From contig CAMPDV010002057.1 of assembly GCA_946699065.1 (NCBI GenBank), forward strand, positions 26,834 to 90,833: a stretch of 64,000 nucleotides of DNA, given 5' to 3'. Source of the stretch: Loxodes magnus. Lineage: Eukaryota > Ciliophora > Karyorelictea > Loxodida > Loxodidae. The translations under genes and the position numbers were made by a program. Below the pieces are notes generated by a model. That model was not told where the DNA came from, did not search any database, and saw nothing but the letters and a program-made list of their open reading frames with translations. Positions 12,271 through 25,529 of this stretch are shown here, one piece after another (positions within the stretch are counted from its first letter, which is position 1; each line of letters begins with the position of its first letter).

Positions 12271-15200
12271 TATGCTTTGAGATAAAAGAAGATAATATTT
12301 TGAAAAGTGAATAAATGAAGTAAGAAAAGATGATAGACTTTCAGATTTAAGGAGTATGCTTTGAGAAAAAGAAGATAATATTTTGAAAAGTGAATAAATG
12401 AAGTAAGAAAAGAAGAAAGACTTTCAGATTTAAGGAGTATGCTTTGAGATAAAAGAAGATAATATTTTGAAAAGTGAATAAATGAAGTAAGAAAAGAAGA
12501 TAAACTTTCAGATTTAAGGAGTATGCTTTGAGATAAAAGAAGATAATATTTTGAAAAGTGAATAAATGAAGTGAGAAAAGAAGATAGACTTTCAGATTTA
12601 AGGAGTATGCTTTGAGATAAAAGAAGATAATATTTTGAAAAGTGAATAAATGAAGTAAGAAAAGAAGAAAGACTTTCAGATTTAAGGAGTATGCTTTGAG
12701 ATAAAAGAAGATAATATTTTGAAAAGTGAATAAATGAAGTAAGACAAGAAGATAAACTTTCAGATTTAAGGAGTATGCTTTGAGATAAAAGAAGATAATA
12801 TTTTGAAAAGTGAATAAATGAAGTAAGAAAAGAAGATAGACTTTCAGATTTAAGGAGTATGCTTTGAGAAAAAGAAGATAATATTTTGAAAAGTGAATAA
12901 ATGAAGTGAGAAAAGAAGATAGACTTTCAGATTTAAGGAGTATGCTTTGAGATAAAAGAAGATAATATTTTGAAAAGTGAATAAATGAAGTAAGAAAAGA
13001 AGATAGACTTTCAGATTTAAGGAGTATGCTTTGAGATAAAAGAAGATAATATTTTGAAAAGTGAATAAATGAAGTGAGAAAAGATTATAAATCTTCAGAT
13101 TTAAGGAGTATGCTTTGGAATAAAAGAAGATAATATTTTGAAAAGTGAATAATAAAAGTAAGAAAAGAAGAAAGACTTTCAGATTTAAGGAGTATGCTTT
13201 GAGATAAAAGAAGATAATATTTTGAAAAGTGAATAAATGAAGTAAGAAAAGAAGAAAGACTTTCAGATTTAAGGAGTATGCTTTGAGATAAAAGAAGATA
13301 ATATTTTGAAAAGTGAATAAATGAAGTAAGAAAAGAAGATAGACTTTCAGATTTAAGGAGTATGCTTTGAGAAAAAAGAAGATAATATTTTGAAAAGTGA
13401 ATAAATGAAGTAAGAAAAGAAGATAAACTTTCAGATTTAAGGAGTATGCTTTGAGATAAAAGAAGATAATATTTTGAAAAGTGAATAAATGAAGTAAGAA
13501 AAGAAGATAGACTTTCAGATTTAAGGAGTATGCTTTGAGATAAAAGAAGATAATATTTTGAAAAGTGAATAAATGAAGTGAGAAAAGATTATAAATCTTC
13601 AGATTTAAGGAGTATGCTTTGAGATAAAAGAAGATAATATTTTGAAAAGTGAATAATAAAAGTAAGAAAAGAAGAAAGACTTTCAGATTTAAGGATTATG
13701 CTTTGAGATAAAAGAAGATAATATTTTGAAAAGTGAATAAATGAAGTGAGAAAGATTGTAAATCTTCAGATTTAAGGAGTATGCTTTGGAATAAAAGAAG
13801 ATAATATTTTGAAAAGTGAATAAATGAAGTAAGAAAAGAAGATAAACTTACAGATTTAAGGAGTATGCTTTGAGATAAAAGAAGATAATATTTTGAAAAG
13901 TGAATAAATGAAGTAAGAAAAGAAGATAGACTTTCAGATTTAAGGAGTATGCTTTGGAATAAAAGAAGATAATATTTTGAAAAGTGAATAAATGAAGTGA
14001 GAAAAGAAGATAAACTTTCAGATTTAAGGAGTATGCTTTGAGATAAAAGAAGATAATATTTTGAAAAGTGAATAAATGAAGTAAGAAAAGAAGAAAGACT
14101 TTCAGATTTAAGGAGTATGCTTTGAGATAAAAGAAGATAATATTTTGAAAAGTGAATAAATGAAGTAAGAAAAGAAGATAAACTTTCAGATTTAAGGAGT
14201 ATGCTTTGGAATAAAAGAAGATAATATTTTGAAAAGTGAATAAATGAAGTAAGAAAAGAAGATAGACTTTCAGATTTAAGGAGTATGCTTTGAGATAAAA
14301 GAAGATAATATTTTGAAAAGTGAATAAATGAAGTAAGAAAAGAAGATAGACTTTCAGATTTAAGGAGTATGCTTTGAGAAAAAGAAGATAATATTTTGAA
14401 AAGTGAATAAATGAAGTAAGAAAAGAAGATAAACTTTCAGATTTAAGGAGTATGCTTTGAGATAAAAGAAGATAATATTTTGAAAAGTGAATAAATGAAG
14501 TAAGAAAAGAAGATAGACTTTCAGATTTAAGGAGTATGCTTTGAGATAAAAGAAGATAATATTTTGAAAAGTGAATAAATGAAGTAAGAAAAGATGATAG
14601 ACTTTCAGATTTAAGGAGTATGCTTTGAGAAAAAGAAGATAATATTTTGAAAAGTGAATAAATGAAGTAAGAAAAGAAGAAAGACTTTCAGATTTAAGGA
14701 GTATGCTTTGAGATAAAAGAAGATAATATTTTGAAAAGTGAATAAATGAAGTAAGAAAAGAAGATAAACTTTCAGATTTAAGGAGTATGCTTTGAGATAA
14801 AAGAAGATAATATTTTGAAAAGTGAATAAATGAAGTAAGAAAAGAAGATAGACTTTCAGATTTAAGGAGTATGCTTTGAGAAAAAGAAGATAATATTTTG
14901 AAAAGTGAATAAATGAAGTGAGAAAAGAAGATAGACTTTCAGATTTAAGGAGTATGCTTTGAGATAAAAGAAGATAATATTTTGAAAAGTGAATAAATGA
15001 AGTAAGAAAAGAAGATAGACTTTCAGATTTAAGGAGTATGCTTTGAGATAAAAGAAGATAATATTTTGAAAAGTGAATAAATGAAGTAAGAAAAGAAGAT
15101 AAACTTACAGATTTAAGGAGTATGCTTTGAGATAAAAGAAGATAATATTTTGAAAAGTGAATAAATGAAGTAAGAAAAGAAGATAGACTTTCAGATTTAA

Positions 15201-18200
15201 GGAGTATGCTTTGGAATAAAAGAAGATAATATTTTGAAAAGTGAATAAATGAAGTAAGAAAAGAAGATAACTTTCAGATTTAAGGAGTATGCTTTGGAAT
15301 AAAAGAAGATAATATTTTGAAAAGTGAATAAATGAAGTAAGAAAAGAAGATAGACTTTCAGATTTAAGGAGTATGCTTTGGAATAAAAGAAGATAATATT
15401 TTGAAAAGTGAATAAATGAAGTAAGAAAAGAAGATAACTTTCAGATTTAAGGAGTATGCTTTGGAATAAAAGAAGATAATATTTTGAAAAGTGAATAATA
15501 AAAGTAAGAAAAGAAGAAAGACTTTCAGATTTAAGGAGTATGCTTTGAGATAAAAGAAGATAATATTTTGAAAAGTGAATAAATGAAGTAAGAAAAGAAG
15601 ATAAACTTACAGATTTAAGGAGTATGCTTTGAGATAAAAGAAGATAATATTTTGAAAAGTGAATAAATGAAGTAAGAAAAGAAGATAGACTTTCAGATTT
15701 AAGGAGTATGCTTTGAGAAAAAGAAGATAATATTTTGAAAAGTGAATAAATGAAGTAAGAAAAGAAGATAAACTTTCAGATTTAAGGAGTATGCTTTGAG
15801 ATAAAAGAAGATAATATTTTGAAAAGTGAATAAATGAAGTAAGAAAAGAAGATAGACTTTCAGATTTAAGGAGTATGCTTTGAGATAAAAGAAGATAATA
15901 TTTTGAAAAGTGAATAAATGAAGTAAGAAAAGAAGATAAACTTACAGATTTAAGGAGTATGCTTTGGAATAAAAGAAGATAATATTTTGAAAAGTGAATA
16001 AATGAAGTAAGAAAAGAAGATAGACTTTCAGATTTAAGGAGTATGCTTTGGAATAAAAGAAGATAATATTTTGAAAAGTGAATAAATGAAGTAAGAAAAG
16101 AAGATAACTTTCAGATTTAAGGAGTATGCTTTGGAATAAAAGAAGATAATATTTTGAAAAGTGAATAATAAAAGTAAGAAAAGAAGAAAGACTTTCAGAT
16201 TTAAGGAGTATGCTTTGAGAAAAAGAAGATAATATTTTGAAAAGTGAATAAATGAAGTAAGAAAAGAAGATAACTTTCAGATTTAAGGAGTATGCTTTGG
16301 AATAAAAGAAGATAATATTTTGAAAAGTGAATAAATGAAGTAAGAAAAGAAGATAGACTTTCAGATTTAAGGAGTATGCTTTGAGAAAAAGAAGATAATA
16401 TTTTGAAAAGTGAATAAATGAAGTAAGAAAAGAAGATAAACTTTCAGATTTAAGGAGTATGCTTTGAGAAAAAGAAGATAATATTTTGAAAAGTGAATAA
16501 ATGAAGTAAGAAAAGAAGATAGACTTTCAGATTTAAGGAGTATGCTTTGAGATAAAAGAAGATAATATTTTGAAAAGTGAATAAATGAAGTAAGAAAAGA
16601 AGATAAACTTACAGATTTAAGGAGTATGCTTTGAGATAAAAGAAGATAATATTTTGAAAAGTGAATAAATGAAGTAAGAAAAGATTGTAAATCTTCAGAT
16701 TTAAGGAGTATGCTTTGAGAATAAAAGAAGATAATATTTTGAAAAGTGAATAAATGAAGTAAGAAAAGAAGATAAACTTACAGATTTAAGGAGTATGCTT
16801 TGAGATAAAAGAAGATAATATTTTGAAAAGTGAATAAATGAAGTAAGAAAAGAAGATAAACTTTCAGATTTAAGGAGTATGCTTTGAGATAAAAGAAGAT
16901 AATATTTTGAAAAGTGAATAAATGAAGTAAGAAAAGAAGATAAATTTCAGATTTAAGGAGTATGCTTTGGAATAAAAGAAGATAATATTTTGAAAAGTGA
17001 ATAAATGAAGTAAGAAAAGAAGATAGACTTTCAGATTTAAGGAGTATGCTTTGGAATAAAAGAAGATAATATTTTGAAAAGTGAATAAATGAAGTAAGAA
17101 AAGAAGATAGACTTTCAGATTTAAGGAGTATGCTTTGGAATAAAAGAAGATAATATTTTGAAAAGTGAATAAATAAAAGTAAGAAAAGAAGAAAGACTTT
17201 CAGATTTAAGGAGTATGCTTTGAGATAAAAGAAGATAATATTTTGAAAAGTGAATAAATGAAGTAAGAAAAGAAGATAGACTTACAGATTTAAGGAGTAT
17301 GCTTTGAGATAAAAGAAGATAATATTTTGAAAAGTGAATAAATGAAGTAAGAAAAGATGATAGACTTTCAGATTTAAGGAGTATGCTTTGAGAAAAAGAA
17401 GATAATATTTTGAAAAGTGAATAAATGAAGTAAGAAAAGAAGATAAACTTTCAGATTTAAGGAGTATGCTTTGAGATAAAAGAAGATAATATTTTGAAAA
17501 GTGAATAAATGAAGTAAGAAAAGAAGATAGACTTTCAGATTTAAGGAGTATGCTTTGAGATAAAAGAAGATAATATTTTGAAAAGTGAATAAATGAAGTA
17601 AGAAAAGAAGATAACTTTCAGATTTAAGGAGTATGCTTTGGAATAAAAGAAGATAATATTTTGAAAAGTGAATAATAAAAGTAAGAAAAGAAGAAAGACT
17701 TTCAGATTTAAGGAGTATGCTTTGAGATAAAAGAAGATAATATTTTGAAAAGTGAATAAATGAAGTAAGAAAAGAAGATAGACTTTCAGATTTAAGGAGT
17801 ATGCTTTGAGATAAAAGAAGATAATATTTTGAAAAGTGAATAAATGAAGTAAGAAAAGAAGATAGACTTTCAGATTTAAGGAGTATGCTTTGAGAAAAAG
17901 AAGATAATATTTTGAAAAGTGAATAAATGAAGTAAGAAAAGAAGATAAACTTTCAGATTTAAGGAGTATGCTTTGAGATAAAAGAAGATAATATTTTGAA
18001 AAGTGAATAAATGAAGTAAGAAAAGAAGATAGACTTTCAGATTTAAGGAGTATGCTTTGAGATAAAAGAAGATAATATTTTGAAAAGTGAATAAATGAAG
18101 TAAGAAAAGATGATAGAATTTCAGATTTAAGGAGTATGCTTTGAGAAAAAGAAGATAATATTTTGAAAAGTGAATAAATGAAGTAAGAAAAGAAGAAAGA

Positions 18201-21200
18201 CTTTCAGATTTAAGGAGTATGCTTTGAGATAAAAGAAGATAATATTTTGAAAAGTGAATAAATGAAGTAAGAAAAGAAGATAAACTTTCAGATTTAAGGA
18301 GTATGCTTTGAGATAAAAGAAGATAATATTTTGAAAAGTGAATAAATGAAGTAAGAAAAGAAGATAGACTTTCAGATTTAAGGAGTATGCTTTGAGAAAA
18401 AGAAGATAATATTTTGAAAAGTGAATAAATGAAGTGAGAAAAGAAGATAGACTTTCAGATTTAAGGAGTATGCTTTGAGATAAAAGAAGATAATATTTTG
18501 AAAAGTGAATAAATGAAGTAAGAAAAGAAGATAGACTTTCAGATTTAAGGAGTATGCTTTGAGATAAAAGAAGATAATATTTTGAAAAGTGAATAAATGA
18601 AGTAAGAAAAGAAGATAGACTTTCAGATTTAAGGAGTATGCTTTGAGATAAAAGAAGATAATATTTTGAAAAGTGAATAAATGAAGTAAGAAAAGAAGAT
18701 AAACTTACAGATTTAAGGAGTATGCTTTGAGATAAAAGAAGATAATATTTTGAAAAGTGAATAAATGAAGTGAGAAAAGATTGTAAATCTTCAGATTTAA
18801 GGAGTATGCTTTGGAATAAAAGAAGATAATATTTTGAAAAGTGAATAAATGAAGTAAGAAAAGAAGATAAACTTACAGATTTAAGGAGTATGCTTTGAGA
18901 TAAAAGAAGATAATATTTTGAAAAGTGAATAAATGAAGTAAGAAAAGAAGATAGACTTTCAGATTTAAGGAGTATGCTTTGGAATAAAAGAAGATAATAT
19001 TTTGAAAAGTGAATAAATGAAGTAAGAAAAGAAGATAACTTTCAGATTTAAGGAGTATGCTTTGGAATAAAAGAAGATAATATTTTGAAAAGTGAATAAA
19101 TGAAGTAAGAAAAGAAGATAGACTTTCAGATTTAAGGAGTATGCTTTGGAATAAAAGAAGATAATATTTTGAAAAGTGAATAAATGAAGTAAGAAAAGAA
19201 GATAAACTTTCAGATTTAAGGAGTATGCTTTGAGATAAAAGAAGATAATATTTTGAAAAGTGAATAAATGAAGTAAGAAAAGAAGATAGACTTTCAGATT
19301 TAAGGAGTATGCTTTGAGAAAAAGAAGATAATATTTTGAAAAGTGAATAAATGAAGTGAGAAAAGAAGATAGACTTTCAGATTTAAGGAGTATGCTTTGA
19401 GATAAAAGAAGATAATATTTTGAAAAGTGAATAAATGAAGTAAGAAAAGAAGATAGACTTTCAGATTTAAGGAGTATGCTTTGAGAAAAAGAAGATAATA
19501 TTTTGAAAAGTGAATAAATGAAGTGAGAAAAGAAGATAGACTTTCAGATTTAAGGAGTATGCTTTGAGATAAAAGAAGATAATATTTTGAAAAGTGAATA
19601 AATGAAGTAAGAAAAGAAGATAGACTTTCAGATTTAAGGAGTATGCTTTGAGATAAAAGAAGATAATATTTTGAAAAGTGAATAAATGAAGTAAGAAAAG
19701 AAGATAGACTTTCAGATTTAAGGAGTATGCTTTGAGATAAAAGAAGATAATATTTTGAAAAGTGAATAAATGAAGTAAGAAAAGATGATAGACTTTCAGA
19801 TTTAAGGAGTATGCTTTGAGAAAAAGAAGATAATATTTTGAAAAGTGAATAAATGAAGTAAGAAAAGAAGATAAACTTTCAGATTTAAGGAGTATGCTTT
19901 GAGATAAAAGAAGATAATATTTTGAAAAGTGAATAAATGAAGTAAGAAAAGAAGATAGACTTTCAGATTTAAGGAGTATGCTTTGAGATAAAAGAAGATA
20001 ATATTTTGAAAAGTGAATAAATGAAGTAAGAAAAGAAGATAACTTTCAGATTTAAGGAGTATGCTTTGGAATAAAAGAAGATAATATTTTGAAAAGTGAA
20101 TAATAAAAGTAAGAAAAGAAGAAAGACTTTCAGATTTAAGGAGTATGCTTTGAGATAAAAGAAGATAATATTTTGAAAAGTGAATAAATGAAGTAAGAAA
20201 AGAAGATAAACTTTCAGATTTAAGGAGTATGCTTTGAGATAAAAGAAGATAATATTTTGAAAAGTGAATAAATGAAGTAAGAAAAGAAGATAGACTTTCA
20301 GATTTAAGGAGTATGCTTTGAGATAAAAGAAGATAATATTTTGAAAAGTGAATAAATGAAGTAAGAAAAGAAGATAGACTTTCAGATTTAAGGAGTATGC
20401 TTTGGAATAAAAGAAGATAATATTTTGAAAAGTGAATAATAAAAGTAAGAAAAGAAGAAAGACTTTCAGATTTAAGGAGTATGCTTTGAGATAAAAGAAG
20501 ATAATATTTTGAAAAGTGAATAAATGAAGTAAGAAAAGAAGATAGACTTTCAGATTTAAGGAGTATGCTTTGAGAAAAAGAAGATAATATTTTGAAAAGT
20601 GAATAAATGAAGTAAGAAAAGAAGATAGACTTTCAGATTTAAGGAGTATGCTTTGAGATAAAAGAAGATAATATTTTGAAAAGTGAATAAATGAAGTAAG
20701 AAAAGAAGATAGACTTTCAGATTTAAGGAGTATGCTTTGGAATAAAAGAAGATAATATTTTGAAAAGTGAATAAATGAAGTAAGAAAAGAAGATAGACTT
20801 TCAGATTTAAGGAGTATGCTTTGAGAAAAAGAAGATAATATTTTGAAAAGTGAATAAATGAAGTAAGAAAAGAAGATAAACTTTCAGATTTAAGGAGTAT
20901 GCTTTGAGATAAAAGAAGATAATATTTTGAAAAGTGAATAAATGAAGTAAGAAAAGAAGATAGACTTTCAGATTTAAGGAGTATGCTTTGAGATAAAAGA
21001 AGATAATATTTTGAAAAGTGAATAAATGAAGTAAGAAAAGAAGATAGACTTTCAGATTTAAGGAGTATGCTTTGAGAAAAAGAAGATAATATTTTGAAAA
21101 GTGAATAAATGAAGTAAGAAAAGAAGAAAGACTTTCAGATTTAAGGAGTATGCTTTGAGATAAAAGAAGATAATATTTTGAAAAGTGAATAAATGAAGTA

Positions 21201-22750
21201 AGAAAAGAAGATAACTTTCAGATTTAAGGAGTATGCTTTGAGATAAAAGAAGATAATATTTTGAAAAGTGAATAAATGAAGTAAGAAAAGAAGATAGACT
21301 TTCAGATTTAAGGAGTATGCTTTGAGAAAAAGAAGATAATATTTTGAAAAGTGAATAAATGAAGTGAGAAAAGAAGATAGACTTTCAGATTTAAGGAGTA
21401 TGCTTTGAGATAAAAGAAGATAATATTTTGAAAAGTGAATAAATGAAGTAAGAAAAGAAGATAGACTTTCAGATTTAAGGAGTATGCTTTGAGATAAAAG
21501 AAGATAATATTTTGAAAAGTGAATAAATGAAGTAAGAAAAGAAGATAGACTTTCAGATTTAAGGAGTATGCTTTGAGATAAAAGAAGATAATATTTTGAA
21601 AAGTGAATAAATGAAGTAAGAAAAGAAGATAAACTTACAGATTTAAGGAGTATGCTTTGAGATAAAAGAAGATAATATTTTGAAAAGTGAATAAATGAAG
21701 TGAGAAAAGATTGTAAATCTTCAGATTTAAGGAGTATGCTTTGGAATAAAAGAAGATAATATTTTGAAAAGTGAATAAATGAAGTAAGAAAAGAAGATAA
21801 ACTTACAGATTTAAGGAGTATGCTTTGAGATAAAAGAAGATAATATTTTGAAAAGTGAATAAATGAAGTAAGAAAAGAAGATAGACTTTCAGATTTAAGG
21901 AGTATGCTTTGGAATAAAAGAAGATAATATTTTGAAAAGTGAATAAATGAAGTAAGAAAAGAAGATAACTTTCAGATTTAAGGAGTATGCTTTGGAATAA
22001 AAGAAGATAATATTTTGAAAAGTGAATAAATGAAGTAAGAAAAGAAGATAGACTTTCAGATTTAAGGAGTATGCTTTGGAATAAAAGAAGATAATATTTT
22101 GAAAAGTGAATAAATGAAGTAAGAAAAGAAGATAAACTTTCAGATTTAAGGAGTATGCTTTGAGATAAAAGAAGATAATATTTTGAAAAGTGAATAAATG
22201 AAGTAAGAAAAGAAGATAGACTTTCAGATTTAAGGAGTATGCTTTGAGAAAAAGAAGATAATATTTTGAAAAGTGAATAAATGAAGTGAGAAAAGAAGAT
22301 AGACTTTCAGATTTAAGGAGTATGCTTTGAGATAAAAGAAGATAATATTTTGAAAAGTGAATAAATGAAGTAAGAAAAGAAGATAGACTTTCAGATTTAA
22401 GGAGTATGCTTTGAGATAAAAGAAGATAATATTTTGAAAAGTGAATAAATGAAGTAAGAAAAGAAGATAGACTTTCAGATTTAAGGAGTATGCTTTGAGA
22501 TAAAAGAAGATAATATTTTGAAAAGTGAATAAATGAAGTAAGAAAAGAAGATAAACTTACAGATTTAAGGAGTATGCTTTGAGATAAAAGAAGATAATAT
22601 TTTGAAAAGTGAATAAATGAAGTGAGAAAAGATTGTAAATCTTCAGATTTAAGGAGTATGCTTTGGAATAAAAGAAGATAATATTTTGAAAAGTGAATAA
22701 ATGAAGTAAGAAAAGAAGATAAACTTACAGATTTAAGGAGTATGCTTTGA
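12150..22750 (+). repeat. Subarray C: ACTTACAG variant domain
   Basis: Copies in which ACTTTCAG reads ACTTACAG occur only in this interval. They lie near 12,168, 13,852, 15,108, 15,604, 15,948, 16,607, 16,785, 17,279, 18,702, 18,867, 21,632, 21,797, 22,553 and 22,724. GATTGTAAATC copies also cluster here (12.07, 13.75, 16.68, 18.78, 21.71 and 22.63 kb). Lengths alternate among 84 bp and 83 bp; the 83-bp forms lose one base either in GAGAAAAAGAAG or in GAAGATAACTTT. Confinement of one base change to a 10-kb stretch is a sign of local homogenisation. Confidence 0.75.
18320..19470 (+). repeat. Multi-monomer block, recurs 2,930 bp downstream
   Basis: The variant order matches 21,250-22,400. The TGAGAAAAGATTG tracer is at 18,771 and 21,701, and flanking GAAGATAGAC and ACTTACAG copies keep the same offset. 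Part of the second copy, about 21,420-22,120, recurs again at about 22,342-23,040, an offset of 922 bp or 11 monomers, with the same tracer at 22,623. This is nested duplication: a block was copied and then part of the copy was copied again. Confidence 0.75.
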
Positions 22751-25529
22751 GATAAAAGAAGATAATATTTTGAAAAGTGAATAAATGAAGTAAGAAAAGA
22801 AGATAGACTTTCAGATTTAAGGAGTATGCTTTGGAATAAAAGAAGATAATATTTTGAAAAGTGAATAAATGAAGTAAGAAAAGAAGATAACTTTCAGATT
22901 TAAGGAGTATGCTTTGGAATAAAAGAAGATAATATTTTGAAAAGTGAATAAATGAAGTAAGAAAAGAAGATAGACTTTCAGATTTAAGGAGTATGCTTTG
23001 GAATAAAAGAAGATAATATTTTGAAAAGTGAATAAATGAAGTAAGAAAAGAAGATAACTTTCAGATTTAAGGAGTATGCTTTGGAATAAAAGAAGATAAT
23101 ATTTTGAAAAGTGAATAATAAAAGTAAGAAAAGAAGAAAGACTTTCAGATTTAAGGAGTATGCTTTGAGATAAAAGAAGATAATATTTTGAAAAGTGAAT
23201 AAATGAAGTAAGAAAAGAAGATAGACTTTCAGATTTAAGGAGTATGCTTTGAGATAAAAGAAGATAATATTTTGAAAAGTGAATAAATGAAGTAAGACAA
23301 GAAGATAGACTTTCAGATTTAAGGAGTATGCTTTGAGATAAAAGAAGATAATATTTTGAAAAGTGAATAAATGAAGTAAGAAAAGAAGATAAACTTTCAG
23401 ATTTAAGGAGTATGCTTTGGAATAAAAGAAGATAATATTTTGAAAAGTGAATAAATGAAGTAAGAAAAGAAGATAGACTTTCAGATTTAAGGAGTATGCT
23501 TTGAGATAAAAGAAGATAATATTTTGAAAAGTGAATAAATGAAGTAAGAAAAGAAGAAAGACTTTCAGATTTAAGGAGTATGCTTTGAGATAAAAGAAGA
23601 TAATATTTTGAAAAGTGAATAAATGAAGTAAGAAAAGAAGATAGACTTTCAGATTTAAGGAGTATGCTTTGGAATAAAAGAAGATAATATTTGAAAAGTG
23701 AATAAATGAAGTAAGAAAAGAAGATAGACTTTCAGATTTAAGGAGTATGCTTTGAGATAAAAGAAGATAATATTTTGAAAAGTGAATAAATGAAGTAAGA
23801 AAAGAAGAAAGACTTTCAGATTTAAGGAGTATGCTTTGGAATAAAAGAAGATAATATTTTGAAAAGTGAATAAATGAAGTAAGAAAAGAAGATAACTTTC
23901 AGATTTAAGGAGTATGCTTTGGAATAAAAGAAGATAATATTTTGAAAAGTGAATAAATGAAGTAAGAAAAGAAGATAGACTTTCAGATTTAAGGAGTATG
24001 CTTTGGAATAAAAGAAGATAATATTTTGAAAAGTGAATAAATGAAGTGAGAAAAGAAGATAGACTTTCAGATTTAAGGAGTATGCTTTGGAATAAAAGAA
24101 GATAATATTTTGAAAAGTGAATAAATGAAGTGAGAAAAGAAGATAACTTTCAGATTTAAGGAGTATGCTTTGAGAAAAAGAAGATAATATTTGAAAAGTG
24201 AATAAATGAAGTAAGAAAAGAAGATAGACTTTCAGATTTAAGGAGTATGCTTTGAGATAAAAGAAGATAATATTTTGAAAAGTGAATAAATGAAGTAAGA
24301 AAAGAAGATAGACTTTCAGATTTAAGGAGTATGCTTTGAGATAAAAGAAGATAATATTTTGAAAAGTGAATAAATGAAGTAAGACAAGAAGATAAACTTT
24401 CAGATTTAAGGAGTATGCTTTGAGATAAAAGAAGATAATATTTTGAAAAGTGAATAAATGAAGTAAGAAAAGAAGATAGACTTTCAGATTTAAGGAGTAT
24501 GCTTTGAGAAAAAGAAGATAATATTTTGAAAAGTGAATAAATGAAGTAAGAAAAGAAGATAGACTTTCAGATTTAAGGAGTATGCTTTGAGATAAAAGAA
24601 GATAATATTTTGAAAAGTGAATAAATGAAGTGAGAAAAGAAGATAGACTTTCAGATTTAAGGAGTATGCTTTGAGATAAAAGAAGATAATATTTTGAAAA
24701 GTGAATAAATGAAGTAAGAAAAGAAGATAGACTTTCAGATTTAAGGAGTATGCTTTGAGATAAAAGAAGATAATATTTTGAAAAGTGAATAAATGAAGTA
24801 AGAAAAGAAGATAGACTTTCAGATTTAAGGAGTATGCTTTGAGATAAAAGAAGATAATATTTTGAAAAGTGAATAAATGAAGTAAGAAAAGAAGAAAGAC
24901 TTTCAGATTTAAGGAGTATGCTTTGAGATAAAAGAAGATAATATTTTGAAAAGTGAATAAATGAAGTAAGAAAAGAAGATAGACTTTCAGATTTAAGGAG
25001 TATGCTTTGGAATAAAAGAAGATAATATTTTGAAAAGTGAATAAATGAAGTGAGAAAAGAAGATAACTTTCAGATTTAAGGAGTATGCTTTGGAATAAAA
25101 GAAGATAATATTTTGAAAAGTGAATAATAAAAGTAAGAAAAGAAGAAAGACTTTCAGATTTAAGGAGTATGCTTTGAGATAAAAGAAGATAATATTTTGA
25201 AAAGTGAATAAATGAAGTAAGAAAAGAAGATAGACTTTCAGATTTAAGGAGTATGCTTTGAGATAAAAGAAGATAATATTTTGAAAAGTGAATAAATGAA
25301 GTAAGAAAAGAAGATAAACTTTCAGATTTAAGGAGTATGCTTTGGAATAAAAGAAGATAATATTTTGAAAAGTGAATAAATGAAGTAAGAAAAGAAGATA
25401 GACTTTCAGATTTAAGGAGTATGCTTTGAGATAAAAGAAGATAATATTTTGAAAAGTGAATAAATGAAGTAAGAAAAGAAGATAGACTTTCAGATTTAAG
25501 GAGTATGCTTTGAGATAAAAGAAGATAAT

